A stretch of DNA of 64,000 bases from Shinella sp. UYSO24 (GCA_902167985.1 CABHNZ010000008.1:225553-289552); one strand, 5' to 3'; numbered from the stretch's first letter, positions 37,958 through 49,094 are shown. Program-made: numbers and translations. Notes: a model not told the origin generated them from the sequence alone.

Positions 37958-39196
37958 ATGGTGCCAATTTCTACCGACCCAACGACGATGCAGGGCTCCA
38001 GCGGTTTACGACGCCGCGTCGTTCTATGCGGCGCGCTTTTTGTATCGCTTGGGCCCGTCTCACTCGGATTGTTCACGCCGGCGATGGCCGTGATTGCAAA
38101 CGATATGAATGTTGAGCGCGGCTGGGTGCAGGCGTCCCTCATCGTCTATGTCTTGGGATTCTCGCTATTCCAACTCGTCAGCGGACCACTTTCCGATGCT
38201 TTCGGTCGCCGCTTGGTGCTTGCCGCATTCATCGGTATCTATCTTTTTGGATCAATAGTCGGCCTTTGCGCATCATCGATCAGTCTGATCATCATTGGCC
38301 GCCTGGCTCAAGGGATCGGAGCCGCCGCCGGCGTGACCGTCCTACGTGCGATTGTTCGTGACCTGTTCGCAGGCCAAGAGGCAGCATCAGTCCTGAGTTC
38401 CATCGGAACTATGCTGGCCGTCAGCCCAGCCATCGCACCATTGATTGGAGCGGTGACCATCGAGGCGGTGGGCTGGCGCGGCGCCTTTGTCGTTATGAGC
38501 CTCGTTGGAGCCATCCTCCTTCTTGTCTCTATCCTGATTGTACCTGAGACACATCCGCCAAGTCGCCGGGCACGCTTATCGGTACGATATATGTCAAAGA
38601 TGTACCTGGAACTGATGACAACGCCACGCGTCCTTGCCGCTGCGGTGACCGCTGCCTGTTCTATCGGCGGCATCTATATGTTCGCCGCGTTCATGCCGTT
38701 CGTCCTGATGCAGCATGCAGGCCTCACGACGTTGGAGTTCGGCGTTTTCATGCTGTTCCCGTCGAGCCTCTACACGATCGGCGCCTATCTGACCCGAAGA
38801 CTTCTGCTCCGGCTCGACCACCAACAGCTCATTCTTCCGGGTCTCGTCATGCTGTGTTCGGCATCCGTATCGCTTGGACTTGTGCTTCTGCTCGGTTCTA
38901 CCAACGCGGTCGCGATCATCGTGCCAACCGCATTCTTTTCCTTCGCCCTGTCAATCATCACGCCAGCCATCACGGTACAGGCCATGGAGGGGCGTAAAGA
39001 GACCGCTGGCGCCGCAGCCGCCATTCTCGGATTTTTCCAGTTTGGTGGAGGTTTCACATTCGGGATTGCCGGAATGGCGCTTCCCTCACCCGTCATTGCC
39101 GCTGCCGTTTTGCCAGTTCTGATGTCGATCACCGCCATACTTGCTCAGATTGTAGTTGCGCGTCACCGCGCCCCCAACGTCATGGAGATCACATGA
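37958..39196 (+). CDS. Bcr/CflA-type major facilitator exporter
   Basis: About 412 residues with 12 hydrophobic segments. Motif A is GPLSDAFGRRLVL after the second segment, and RLAQGIGAAAGVTVLRAIVRDLF is the Bcr/CflA drug-resistance signature. The start is uncertain (GTG 37877, ATG 37958 or ATG 37988); none has a strong ribosome site, and 37958 gives a normal cytoplasmic N-terminus. The stop overlaps the start of the second ridA-like gene, so the two are co-expressed. Possibly exports a toxic amine or intermediate; substrate unknown. Confidence 0.86.
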   Translation: MVPISTDPTTMQGSSGLRRRVVLCGALFVSLGPVSLGLFTPAMAVIANDMNVERGWVQASLIVYVLGFSLFQLVSGPLSDAFGRRLVLAAFIGIYLFGSIVGLCASSISLIIIGRLAQGIGAAAGVTVLRAIVRDLFAGQEAASVLSSIGTMLAVSPAIAPLIGAVTIEAVGWRGAFVVMSLVGAILLLVSILIVPETHPPSRRARLSVRYMSKMYLELMTTPRVLAAAVTAACSIGGIYMFAAFMPFVLMQHAGLTTLEFGVFMLFPSSLYTIGAYLTRRLLLRLDHQQLILPGLVMLCSASVSLGLVLLLGSTNAVAIIVPTAFFSFALSIITPAITVQAMEGRKETAGAAAAILGFFQFGGGFTFGIAGMALPSPVIAAAVLPVLMSITAILAQIVVARHRAPNVMEIT

Positions 39197-39582
39197 AATC
39201 CGTTCATAATCCCGCAAATAAGGCTGCGCCCGCCGGCTATAGCCACGGTATCGAAGTGTCTGGCCCGGTAAGAACGCTCTACATTTCCGGCCAGCTTGGC
39301 GTAGCTCCTGATGGCTCGATCCCCGACCACATCGCGGGACAAACCGCCCTTGTCTTTGCCAATATTGCCGACGTCCTAACCGATGCAGGCATGGAATTTT
39401 CGGATATCGTCAAAACCACGGTGTTTCTCATCGACCCCGCCGACAGGGCTGAATATGTCCGTGTTCGGCGGGAGGCGGTCGGCGACCTCTCGCCGGCCTC
39501 GACACTCGTCTATGTGAAACAGCTGGCGCGTCCGGAGTTTCGGCTCGAAGTTGAGGCGATTGCCGTCAAAGCGATCAGATGA
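39193..39582 (+). CDS. RidA/YjgF-family enamine-imine deaminase
   Basis: 129 residues. Family motifs are NPANKAAPAGYSHGIEV, LYISGQLGVAPDG and FSDIVKTTVFLIDPADRAEY. The C-terminal substrate region is YVKQLARPEFRLEVEAIAV; the ligand-binding Arg (ARPEF) is present. The 4-base overlap with the exporter gene and the molybdoenzyme gene 61 bases downstream suggest one transcription unit. It is only moderately similar to the RidA at 37048. Confidence 0.91.
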   Translation: MKSVHNPANKAAPAGYSHGIEVSGPVRTLYISGQLGVAPDGSIPDHIAGQTALVFANIADVLTDAGMEFSDIVKTTVFLIDPADRAEYVRVRREAVGDLSPASTLVYVKQLARPEFRLEVEAIAVKAIR

Positions 39583-39643
39583 CGGGCCTTATCGCAGCTA
39601 AGGCAACATAGCCATCGAAGCCAAAGGCCAGCCTGGGGGCCCC

Positions 39644-41954
39644 ATGTCAGTTCGCCGGATCTCTCATTGCAGTCACTGGGGTGCCTACACGATCCTGGTC
39701 GACGATGACCGGATCATCGGGGTCGAAGCCTCACCGCACGACCCTGATCCTTCACCGATCATTCAGTCTGTTCGAACTTGGGCCTCCCCGGAAAGGCGGG
39801 TGCTTGCTCCACTCGTGCGACAGGATTGGCTTCGACGACGCGAAGGCAGTGACCGGACGCTCCGTGGGTCGGACCAGTTCATTGAAGTGACTTGGGACGA
39901 GGCGAGCGCTCTGGTTGCGAATGAAATCAACCGCGTAAGACAGCAATTCGGCAATCAGGCAATCTTTGCCGGCTCTTATGGGTGGGCAAGTTCGGGCCGC
40001 TTTCATCACCCGGCGACACTGCTCAAGCGGACGCTGAACCTGGTCGGCGGTTTCACCGGCCATGTCGACACCTATAGCTATGCGGCCGGCCCGGTCATCC
40101 TCAAACACGTTCTTGGCAGCGATGATGCCCTGAAGGGCAAGGCAAGCACGCTCGATACGATCACGGATAATACAGAGACCCTGCTTGTGTTCGGCTCGCT
40201 TAGCCCGAAAACAGCGCAGAACGAAGCCGGTGGTATCGCCCGACGGGCGTTCGAGGCGAGCCTCCGGCAGTTCGTTGAGCGCGGTATGCGCATCATCTAT
40301 TTTTCACCGCTCCGCGACGACGTTCCGGCATGGCTCAATGCGCGATGGATCCCCGTTCGGCCCAACACCGACACCGCAATCCTTTTGGCGATAGCCTGTG
40401 AGATCACCAAGGCTGACCGGCACGACAGGCAATTCCTTGGCCGCTTCTGCAGCGGCAGCGAGAACCTGCTGTCGTACCTCTGCGGACAGTCGGACGGGCT
40501 GGTCAAGGACGCAGATTGGGCAGCCAGGATCGCCGACGTCCCCCCGGATACAATCCGTGAGTGCGCCCGACTTGCCGTATCCACCCGTACGATGATCACG
40601 ATGAGCTGGAGCCTTCAGCGGGCTCACCACGGTGAACAGCCCTATTGGGCCGGTATCGCACTTGCCAGTATAGCGGGCCAGATCGGCTCGCGGGAGGAGG
40701 GATTGGCTTCGGCTACGGATCTTCAGGCGGCATTGGCAGCCCGGTCGGCGTCGGAACGAACCCTGCCATCAAGGCGGGAATGGCAGCACTGGACAGTTTC
40801 ATTCCCGTGGCGCGCATTGCCGATATGCTTCTCAACCCGGGTGACACATACAGCTACGCCGGACGCGAGCGAACTTACCCTGATACGCGACTTGTCTACT
40901 GGGCAGGCGGCAATCCCTTTCACCATCATCAGGATCTCAACCGCCTGCAAGACGCCTGGACGCGACCTGAGACCATCATCGTACAGGATCCGTACTTTAC
41001 CGCCAGCGCCAGGCGCGCGGACATCGTCTTGCCGGCCTCGACCTCCATCGAGCGCAACGACCTGGCCGCCAACAGCCATTCTGATCTTGTCATTGCCATG
41101 CAAAAAGCGATCCAGCCGCTGGGCAAGGCTCGTAGCGATTTCGACATCTTCCAGGATATCTCCGACAGTCTCGGCGTTGCTGACGCCTTCACCGAGGGTC
41201 GCAATGAGATGCAATGGCTGCGCCACCTCTACGAAAATTCCAGGTCATCCAATCTGGTTGACCACGGCTTCGTCATGCCCTGTTTCGACGAATTCTGGCA
41301 GCGTGGCTGGGCTGAGTTGCGACCAGACGAAACTTCACCTATCTGGCCGATTACAGAGCCAACCCGCATGCCCATCCACTCAAGACGGAGAGTGGAAAGA
41401 TCGTCTTGGGCAGCGAGGAGCTTGGCAGACTTCGTTATGATGATTGCCCGCCGCATCCAGCATGGATAGAGCCGGCCGAATGGCTCGGCGCACCCGGCGC
41501 TGACGGAAAATTTCACCTCATCTCGCATCAGCCGGCGGGTCGGTTACATAGTCAGGTGGAAAACCCGGACAGTCGTAAAAGCAGGATGCAGGGGCGCGAG
41601 GAGGCCCGACTGAACCCAACGGATGCACGGGAGCTGAACATCTGCGACGGCCACACCATCCGCCTTTGGAATGATCGTGGCGCCTGCCTCGCCACGGCTG
41701 CCATCAGCTCAAGCGTCCGACGCGGTGTGGTCGTTTTGCCCACTGGCTCATGGTTCACGCCAGCCGCGGACGGTGTGGACATTTCGGGCAATCCCAACAG
41801 CCTCACGCCAGACATTCCGACGTCGCGCTTCGGGCAGGGATGTTCCGCACATACCTGCCTCGTCTCAGTTGAGCCCCTCGGCGAAACAGGCCAGGACGCG
41901 GAGGCGCATTACGCGATGGAACTGGCCGGCCTGACCAAATCGTCGAACTGGTGA
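39644..41954 (+). pseudogene. BisC/TorA-type molybdopterin oxidoreductase, frame broken
   Basis: About 770 residues joined. The N-terminus (HCSHWGAYTILVDDDRIIG) lacks a Tat signal and an Fe-S cluster motif, as in cytoplasmic biotin sulfoxide reductase. The molybdenum-ligand Ser region is GSYGWASSGRFHHP. Later motifs are YWAGGNPFHHHQDLNRL and DIVLPASTSIERNDL, and the C-terminal cofactor domain contains HLISHQPAGRLHSQ. Frame changes near 40690 and 41335 each fit one missing base. Likely reduces an S- or N-oxide. Its 3' end overlaps the convergent LysR gene by 46 bases. Confidence 0.87.
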
Positions 41955-42912
41955 ACCTCAGGATCACCTGATCCGACCCGGAGAGCTGCCACATGGCTAC
42001 GCGTCCGGAAGGCCGAGACCGTCTTTTGGGCTTCGGCCTGGAGCCAGCTGCGAACTTTGGCGATGGCCGGCTTGTTGCCGAGCGATTCACTCGACAAGAC
42101 GTGATAGGTCTCTTCAAGAACAACATCAGTATCGAACAGGCGAACAAGGCGGCCGGTCTGGATATCGTTGTCAGCCAGGAGGGCACTCGCCAGACATACA
42201 CCTTGCCCGAAGACCGCTGCTTCCAGCATCAGCGTCGTGTCATTGAAATGCACGAGATTACGGCTTGGAAAGGCACCTTTCCAGTTGATCGCCTGGAACC
42301 AGGTGGTCCACGGAATACCATGCTGAAGCTGCAGAAGCGGGACCTTGTCCAGATCATCCGGCGTCGCGATGCGATGGGCGAGTGCGGGGCTGCAGGCTGG
42401 AAAGATGATATCATCCATTCTCTCCGACCGCATTCCCGGGAAATCATCGACCCCCCAGCGAATGCCGATATCGACATCCTGTCGTTCGAAGTCGAGCGGG
42501 TCGGTGGATGCCAGGAGTGAAACGCGGATCCCTTCGTTCTCCGTCACGAAATTCTGTAGTTTGGACACAAGCCATCGCACGGCAAGACTGGTTTGCGCGT
42601 TGAGGCAGACAACCACCGGGGTCGACGGATCGCGCATGTTGTCGCAGGCATTGGCCAGCATCGCGAGGACTTCATGAACAGTCGCGGAAAGTTCGATCCC
42701 CTCTTTCGTCAACTCGACCTTGCGCGTCAGGCGCCGAAACAGCCTGGTATCGAGAAACTCTTCCAGTTGGCGGATTTGTTGACTTACCGCAGATGGTGTA
42801 ACGCAGAGTTCGTCTGCGGCCAGTTTGAAAGTGCTGTGGCGAGCGGCGGCACTGAAGGTACGGAACAGGCCAAGTGGAGGCAGCCGCGTCGCTGCCCGCG
42901 AGATCGTCGCAT
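41909..42912 (-). pseudogene. LysR-family regulator (GcvA-like), N-terminus frame broken
   Basis: About 334 residues. ATG at 42912 has a strong GGAGGAG 7 bases upstream and starts MRRSR. The frame then changes near 42880 and reads LPPLGLFRTFSAAARHSTFKLAADELCVTPSAVSQQIRQLEEF, a GcvA-type helix-turn-helix, followed by a complete effector domain (from VVVCLNAQTSLAVRWLVSKL). One missing base explains the break. The gene is convergent with the molybdoenzyme and adjacent to the monooxygenase gene transcribed the same way (75 bases upstream). Its target is unknown. Confidence 0.85.
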
Positions 42913-42986
42913 GAGCCCGCTCCTCCGACTTTTTATGGATTGTTCGACAGCGGCTCTTGGATAAGAGGGCGCATCTCTATCGGCCA

Positions 42987-44054
42987 TCAGGCCTCCTCTA
43001 ACACTTTCGGAGCCTCCAACACCTCCGATAGTCTTGGCATTACTTCGTAGCCGAAACGCTCAAGAGACGCCAAAGTTTCTCTCCTTCCGATCCCGGCGGG
43101 GCCCATCAAGCAGCAAAGATGAGACGGACGCAACATCGAAATTTCTTCCAGCAGTTTTTCCGCGCAATAGTCAGCCGGCCCGATAACGGCGCTGCTGAGA
43201 AAATCCTCCAATGGTGGTTCATCGTTGAGCGGCATCAGCCGCACAAAGGGACCATTTCGGACAATTCCCGGATTTTGGAGCGTGACCCAGGCACGGGCCA
43301 GATCACGCACACAGGCAGCCGCGTGTTCAGCATCTCGGCGATCATCGGTGATGTATATGAAGCGCTGGATTGCCAAGGGCATGCTCTCCGGATCACCGCC
43401 GCCGGCCCGCCAAGCGTCGGCGATAGATGTCCGGACCGAAAGTGCAGAGGCAAGGTCCCGATTGCCGAAACTGTAAAATGGAGTGTGGCCGCCACGCACG
43501 CTGCGCGCAACCATTTCGGGATGACGGCTTGTCACAAAGATCTCAGGTAGCTTTGGCCCAAAGGCCCGCAGCGGCATATGTGTCTCGGGAATGGTGTAGA
43601 ACCTGCCCGAATATTCGACACGGCCGTCCCGGAGCCCTTGCTCAAGGATATCCCAGATCTCCATCGTCCGCTCGACCTTCGTCGCATCCTCTACGCCGAA
43701 ACGGGCAAACTCATGCGGTTGATAGCCTGTTCCGAGGCCGAGAACGAGGCGGCCGCTGGTCAGGAGATCGGCGAAAGCCACTTCCTGTACCAGTCGCAGC
43801 GGCTCATGAAACGGAGCGGCAATCACTGCCGTTCCGAGCTTGATGCGTGTGGTTGCCGGCGCGCAATGCGCAATCATCATCAGGGATGCCGGGCATATGG
43901 AATGGTTCGTGAAATGATGCTCCGCGAACCATGCCGTTTCGAACCCGAAATCCTCGGCCATGCAGACCATATCAACCGTCGTCTTGAGAACGGAGGCAGG
44001 GGACGTGTTTCTGTCGTAAAGCCCCATCAGGCTGAACAGGCCGAGCGTTGTCAT
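42987..44054 (-). CDS. Luciferase-like flavin-dependent monooxygenase (LLM class)
   Basis: 355 residues of the bacterial luciferase-like family (two-component FMNH2-dependent monooxygenases). Motifs include FETAWFAEHHFTNHSICPA, TRIKLGTAVIAAPFHEPLRLVQEVAF and RLVLGLGTGYQPHEFARFG. A clear AAGGAAGAGG precedes the start. It is a paralogue of the protein at 54620-55723; both share AWFAEHHFTN and the LG(T/S)GYQ motif. Last gene of a long minus-strand run with a dipeptide-type importer and hydantoinase subunits. A flavin reductase would be needed; the one candidate nearby is at 36384. Confidence 0.92.
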   Translation of the reverse strand: MTTLGLFSLMGLYDRNTSPASVLKTTVDMVCMAEDFGFETAWFAEHHFTNHSICPASLMMIAHCAPATTRIKLGTAVIAAPFHEPLRLVQEVAFADLLTSGRLVLGLGTGYQPHEFARFGVEDATKVERTMEIWDILEQGLRDGRVEYSGRFYTIPETHMPLRAFGPKLPEIFVTSRHPEMVARSVRGGHTPFYSFGNRDLASALSVRTSIADAWRAGGGDPESMPLAIQRFIYITDDRRDAEHAAACVRDLARAWVTLQNPGIVRNGPFVRLMPLNDEPPLEDFLSSAVIGPADYCAEKLLEEISMLRPSHLCCLMGPAGIGRRETLASLERFGYEVMPRLSEVLEAPKVLEEA

Positions 44055-44083
44055 ACCTCTTCCTTTCGGCAGGTCGCGCCCTG

Positions 44084-45483
44084 TCAGGCTGCCTTCGCTG
44101 CGATGTTTTCAGCATGCATCACGGTTTCAATCGACTTGCGCAGAAGCCCGACCAGTTCGCGGATCTGCTCCGGCGTGATGATCAAAGGCGGCACGAGTGC
44201 CATCCGGTCACCGATGGCACGAACAATCAGCCCGTTTCGGGTGCATTCTTCCGAAACGCGTTCGCCAAACTTGCGATCGGTTTCAAAGAACGTGCGAGTT
44301 GCCTTGTCACGCATCAACTGGATGCCGGCGAAGAGGCCGACGCTGCGGACGTCGGCGACGACGGGCAGGTCCAGAAGCGATGCGAGCTCCTGTTCAAACA
44401 CCGGCGTCACGGCCTTGACGTGATCGACGGTCTTGTCCTTCTCGTAGATGGATAGGGTCTCCAGCGCCACGGCACAGGCGACGGGATGCGCTGCGAAGGT
44501 GAAGCCATGCGCGAAAATGCCGATCTTCTCACTCTGGGCGATGAGCGCGTCATGGATATGCTGACGATACATCAAGGCTGAGATCGGCTGATAAGATGCC
44601 GACAGGGCCTTGCCGCAGGAGATAAAGTCAGGCTGCAGGTCATAGGTTTCGCAACCCCACATATTGCCGGTACGGCCGAAGCCACAGATCACCTCGTCGG
44701 CGACGAACAGGATCTCGTATTTCCGCAGGATCTTCTGTATCCGCTCGAAATAGCCCTTGGGTGGTGTCAGCGCGCCGCCGCCCCCCTGGACCGGCTCGGC
44801 GAAGAAAGCAGCGATCGTCTCTGGACCTTCCGCCAGGATCATCGCCTCGAGATTGGCTGCCATCCGTTCGGAAAATTGCTCCTCCGTTTCACCGTCCTCA
44901 TGGTACCGGTAATAGTCCGGATTGTCGGTATGCAGGAAGCGCGGCAGCGGAAGATCATAATCGGTATGCATGATCGCATTACCCGACAGGCTCGCCGTCG
45001 CAATCGTGCTGCCGTGATAACCGCGCAGACGGCCGATGATCTTCTTCTTTTCCGGCTTCCCTATCGCATTGTGGTAATACCAGGCCAGTTTGATGGCCGT
45101 GTCGTTCGCCTCAGAACCGGAATTGACGAACAGAACTTTTGCCATCTTGCCTTCGTCAGTCCCGGACACATTCGGGGCGATAGACAGAAGCTTCTCGGCG
45201 AGATCGACACTCGGCCCATGTCCCCGCGCATTGAAGATGTGGTAGAACGGCAGTTCTTTCATCTGCTTGTAGGCGCCTCGGCCAGCCGCATTTCACTGAA
45301 CCCGAGCGAGGCCGACCACATGCCGGCCATCGCCTCAAGGTAGCGCTTGCCGTCCTCGTCATAGATATAGATGCCGTCGCCCCTCGTCATGATCGTGCCG
45401 CCCTCGTCCTCGAAGGTCTTCAGATTGGTCATCTGATGGACGACATAGGCGTGATCGCGGGCGCGTGACGAATTGAAATGCAT
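44084..45483 (-). pseudogene. Class III PLP-dependent aminotransferase, frame broken near the N-terminus
   Basis: About 465 residues of the omega-aminotransferase family. The N-terminal frame (MHFNSSRARDHAYVVHQMTN to LGFSEMRLAEA) changes near 45270 to YKQMKELPFYHIFNARGHGP; one missing G in a GGC run explains it. PLP motifs are present: NSGSEANDTAIKLAWYYH, LRGYHGSTIATASLSG, VADEVICGFGRTGNMWG, and the Schiff-base Lys in FISCGKALSASYQPISA. Transfers an amino group from an amine or omega-amino acid, often to pyruvate. Part of the 55723-42987 run. Confidence 0.9.
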
Positions 45484-45492
45484 GCTTCTCTC

Positions 45493-47205
45493 CTATTGGC
45501 GTATTGCTTCGGGATGGCGATCCTGCGTCCGGTCAGACGGGTCTCGGCCGCTTTCGTCGAGGACCGGGTCGCCCTCCCCTACGGTGAAATCGAGATGAGC
45601 AACCGCCGCGAGCAGGTCGCGGGTATAAGGATGCTCAGGCTTTTCAAAAATGTCCGCCGTGGCGGCAGCCTCGACGATCTTTCCCGCTTGCAGCACGATC
45701 GTCCGATCGCACATCATTTTCACCACGTTGAGATCGTGGCTGACGAACAGGTAACTCAAACCGATGTCACGCTTGAGCCTTTCAAGCAGGGTCAGGATGA
45801 CTGCTTGGACAGAGACATCCAACGCTGCCGTCGGCTCGTCCAGGATCAGGAGGCGCGGCTCGACGGCGAGCGCACGTGCGATCCCCACACGCGCCTTTTG
45901 CCCACCCGACAGGTGATGCGGCAGTCGGCCCAGAAGGTCACGCGGCAACTCGACGAGATCGGCCACTGTTTCGACACGGGCTCGCAGGGCCTTGCCACTG
46001 AGACGGGAAAGCCGTCGGAGCGGATCGGCGATGGATTGAAACGCCGTAAATCGCGGGTTGAGACTGTCGGTCGGGTCCTGAAACACGATCTGGATCTCCC
46101 GACGTAACGGCGATCGGTAAAAGCTTCGCGCTTCTGTGCCGCCGATGTCCTGTCCATCGAACAGGATTTCACCAGAGGTCTGGTCGATCAGCCGCGCAAG
46201 CATCCGTGACGTCGTGCTCTTGCCGGAGCCGGATTCACCGACCAGCCCAAGGCTCTGTCCACGCTCCATCACGAAGGACACGTCGTCAACCACGGTTAAT
46301 CCGTCATAAACCTTGGTGAGATTGCGGACGTCAAGGATCGGAGCCGTGCCAGCCGGATTTCTCTCGTCACTTCGTACCGGCAGGATAGTGTGCCCTTCCG
46401 AGGCTGCCAGTTGCTCGATACTGCTATTTGTGAGCGGCGTCGCGAGGATGAGCTTTCGCGTATATTCGTGCTGCGGCCGAGTGAACAAGTGCCGTGGCTC
46501 TGCCGTCTCAACCACCTCGCCGCGCCGCATGACGACAACGCGATCGCTATATTCTGCGGCAAGACCAAGATCATGGGTGATGAGGATGAGCGACATTCCC
46601 CGGCTTGTCGTCAACTCGGTCAACACGTCCATGACCGCCCGCTGGGTCGTCGCGTCGAGGCCGGTGGTTGGCTCGTCGGCGATCAAAAGCTTCGGCTCAC
46701 AGGCAATGGTCATCGCGATCATCGCGCGTTGACACATGCCGCCGGAGAGTTCGTGCGGATAAGCATCGATAAGACGTTCGGGATCGCGGAACCTTACCGC
46801 GTTGAGAAGTGCCAGAGCTTCCCCGCGCGCGTCCTTGCGGTTCATTGCCCGATGCGCCCGGATCGCATCGATGATTTGGTCGCCAATCCGGCGGATGGGA
46901 TTGAGTGCTGCGCGAGAATTCTGGAATACCATCGCCATCGATGCGCCACGCAAGGCCCGTGCGCCTGAATGGGTGATATCCTGCCCGAGAAACCGGATAG
47001 CCCCGCGATTGATCCTCGCATTGCCCGGCAGAAGGCCGATCGCCGCCATGACACCGGTCGTCTTTCCGGAGCCGCTCTCACCGACGATTGCAAGTCGTTC
47101 GCCGCGCCCGACATGGAAGCTAACGTCCCGTAGCGCTTTGACCGGACCATCGCGCGTCTCAAAGCTAAGCGTCAGATCCGAAAATTCGAGAATGGGAGTG
47201 TCCAT
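45493..47205 (-). CDS. Fused DppD-DppF-type ABC transporter ATPase
   Basis: 570 residues, two ATPase domains. Domain 1 has Walker A GESGSGKTTGV, signature LSGGMCQR and Walker [13 protein letters not shown]. Domain 2 has [20 protein letters not shown] and LLILDEPTAALD. Both keep catalytic residues. It resembles the fused ATPase at 8509 in architecture but diverges in sequence, so the two systems are independent. Starts overlapping the DppC stop; the aminotransferase follows after 9 bases. Confidence 0.95.
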   Translation of the reverse strand: MDTPILEFSDLTLSFETRDGPVKALRDVSFHVGRGERLAIVGESGSGKTTGVMAAIGLLPGNARINRGAIRFLGQDITHSGARALRGASMAMVFQNSRAALNPIRRIGDQIIDAIRAHRAMNRKDARGEALALLNAVRFRDPERLIDAYPHELSGGMCQRAMIAMTIACEPKLLIADEPTTGLDATTQRAVMDVLTELTTSRGMSLILITHDLGLAAEYSDRVVVMRRGEVVETAEPRHLFTRPQHEYTRKLILATPLTNSSIEQLAASEGHTILPVRSDERNPAGTAPILDVRNLTKVYDGLTVVDDVSFVMERGQSLGLVGESGSGKSTTSRMLARLIDQTSGEILFDGQDIGGTEARSFYRSPLRREIQIVFQDPTDSLNPRFTAFQSIADPLRRLSRLSGKALRARVETVADLVELPRDLLGRLPHHLSGGQKARVGIARALAVEPRLLILDEPTAALDVSVQAVILTLLERLKRDIGLSYLFVSHDLNVVKMMCDRTIVLQAGKIVEAAATADIFEKPEHPYTRDLLAAVAHLDFTVGEGDPVLDESGRDPSDRTQDRHPEAIRQ

Positions 47206-48069
47206 CAGTCACCTCGCGGATCGAAGATGTCGCGCAGGCTGTCGCCCAGCAGATTGAAACACAGGACCACCAGCATCAGCGTCAGCCCCGGAAAAGCGAC
47301 CATCCACCAGCGACCGCTGGATATGTAGCTGGCGCCATCGGCCACCATGATGCCCCATTCCGGTGTAGGCGGCTGGATGCCAAGACCAATGAAGGAGAGG
47401 CCGGCGGCATTCAGGATCGCCCAACCGAGGTTGAGTGAGACCTGCACTGTCATCACCGGCAGGACATTCGGCAGGAGGAAGAAAAGAACGATCCGAACAT
47501 GGCTGTTGCCGGACAGACGCGCAGCCTCGACCCAGCCCGCGCCTTTCCGGGCGTCACCTCGCGCGCGCCAGCCGGATATAGAAAGGCAAGTTGATGATCG
47601 CCGTGGCATAGATGATGTTGAGGAAGCTGTTGCCGAGCGCCGCGATCAGCGCCATGGCCAATATGAACAGCGGAAACGCCATCAGGACGTCCACGAGCCG
47701 ACCGATGACGATATCGACCTTGCCGCCTATGTAGCCGCTGAAGGCGCCGACGACGGATCCCAACGCGAAGGACAGCGCAACGGATGCGACCGCGATCAGA
47801 AGATCAAGCCGGCTGGCGACGATCAGGCGCGAGAAGACGTCTCGGCCTAGCTGATCAGTCCCGGCCCAGTGCAACGCGCTCGGTGGCTGCAAGGCCATTT
47901 CGGCATTCGTCGCCAAAGGATCGTACGGCGCCAGATAGGGCGCGAAAATCGCAATCGCAAACAACAGGAAAATGCCGAGCGCCGACAGCAGGGCAACGGG
48001 TCGAATTCTAAAGGCACGGGACGACCCCATCGCCCCGCTGGTCTCCGTGTGTTCCCCACTGACGGTCAT
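47205..48069 (-). pseudogene. Dipeptide-type ABC transporter permease (DppC family), frame broken
   Basis: About 288 residues joined. The N-terminal part has LLSALGIFLLFAIAIFAPYLAPYDPL, GTDQLGRDVFSRLIVASR and four membrane segments. The frame changes near 47565 inside the EAA loop (FYIRLARAR, then KGAGWVEAARLSG), fitting one missing base. The C-terminal part ends NLLGDSLRDIFDPRGD as expected. ATGA overlaps both neighbours. Confidence 0.88.
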
Positions 48070-49094
48070 AGGCTCACCCTTGGATCGAAAACCCGGTAGA
48101 GAATGTCGATGATAAGGTTCACGACGACATAGATCGCCGCCATGAATAAAACGAAGCCCTGAACCGGCGCAAAGTCTCCCGATGCGAGTGCATCGGCCGC
48201 ATAGGATGCGATGCCAGGCCAGGCAAAGACCTTTTCAACGAGGACACTCGCACTCAAGAGGGTCGAAATGACAGCTCCGGAAACGGTCAGAACAGGCAGC
48301 ATCGCATTCTTCAGAGCATAGGTAATAATGACCTTACGATCGCTGAGCCCGAGCGATCTGGCTGTGCGGACGAAATCGCTGTTCAGGACGCCAAGCATGG
48401 AAGCGCGTGTGACGCGCGCAAGTGGCGCCAGAACAAACAGCGCAAGCGTTACGGTCGGTAGAACAAGCTGTTTCAGCGCAGCCAGAAACGTCTCACCGTC
48501 GCCGGCAAGAAGCGTATCGATCAGAAGAAATCCGGTCACCGTTGGCGGCGGAAGCATGAAGACGTCGAGCCGGCCAGTCGGATCCGGCGCCCAGCCGAGC
48601 AGGAAATAGAAGATATAGACCAGGATCAGGCCCGACACGAAGGTCGGGACTGAAACGCCAACTGTGCAGATCACCCGCACGATGTGATCGAATATCGAAC
48701 CCGGGCGAAGGGCCGCCATGATGCCCATGGGCAAGGCGAGCGACAGTGCCACCATCAACGAAAGGCCGACGAGCTCGAGAGAGGCCGGAAAGCGCTCCAG
48801 CAGATCGGTCAGGACTGGTTGCCCGGTGCCGTGCGAACGACCAAAGTCGCCATGGGCGACATCGCTGATATAGATCCACAGCTGTTCGGGAAGACTGCGA
48901 TCAAGGCCGAGCTGTGCCCGGATTACCGACAGTTCCGCATCCCCTGCCGAAGGCGAGGATAGAAGCATGCTGGCCGGATCGCCGGGCAGCACGCGCATGA
49001 GGATGAAGGTTACCAGCAGGATGCCGAACAGAACCGGACATGCCGCGAGCAACCGCTTCGGGACACCGTAGATGAGGACACGTGTCAGCGTCAT
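48066..49094 (-). CDS. Dipeptide-type ABC transporter permease (DppB family)
   Basis: 342 residues, slightly longer than the other DppB proteins here because of a larger periplasmic loop around residues 170-200 (WAPDPTGRLDVFMLPPPTVTG). The family start RLLAACPVLFGILLVTFILMRVLPGDP and the EAA loop FVRTARSLGLSDRKVIITYALKNA are clear, and it ends YRVFDPRVSL. Follows the binding-protein gene by 25 bases. Confidence 0.93.
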   Translation of the reverse strand: MTLTRVLIYGVPKRLLAACPVLFGILLVTFILMRVLPGDPASMLLSSPSAGDAELSVIRAQLGLDRSLPEQLWIYISDVAHGDFGRSHGTGQPVLTDLLERFPASLELVGLSLMVALSLALPMGIMAALRPGSIFDHIVRVICTVGVSVPTFVSGLILVYIFYFLLGWAPDPTGRLDVFMLPPPTVTGFLLIDTLLAGDGETFLAALKQLVLPTVTLALFVLAPLARVTRASMLGVLNSDFVRTARSLGLSDRKVIITYALKNAMLPVLTVSGAVISTLLSASVLVEKVFAWPGIASYAADALASGDFAPVQGFVLFMAAIYVVVNLIIDILYRVFDPRVSL

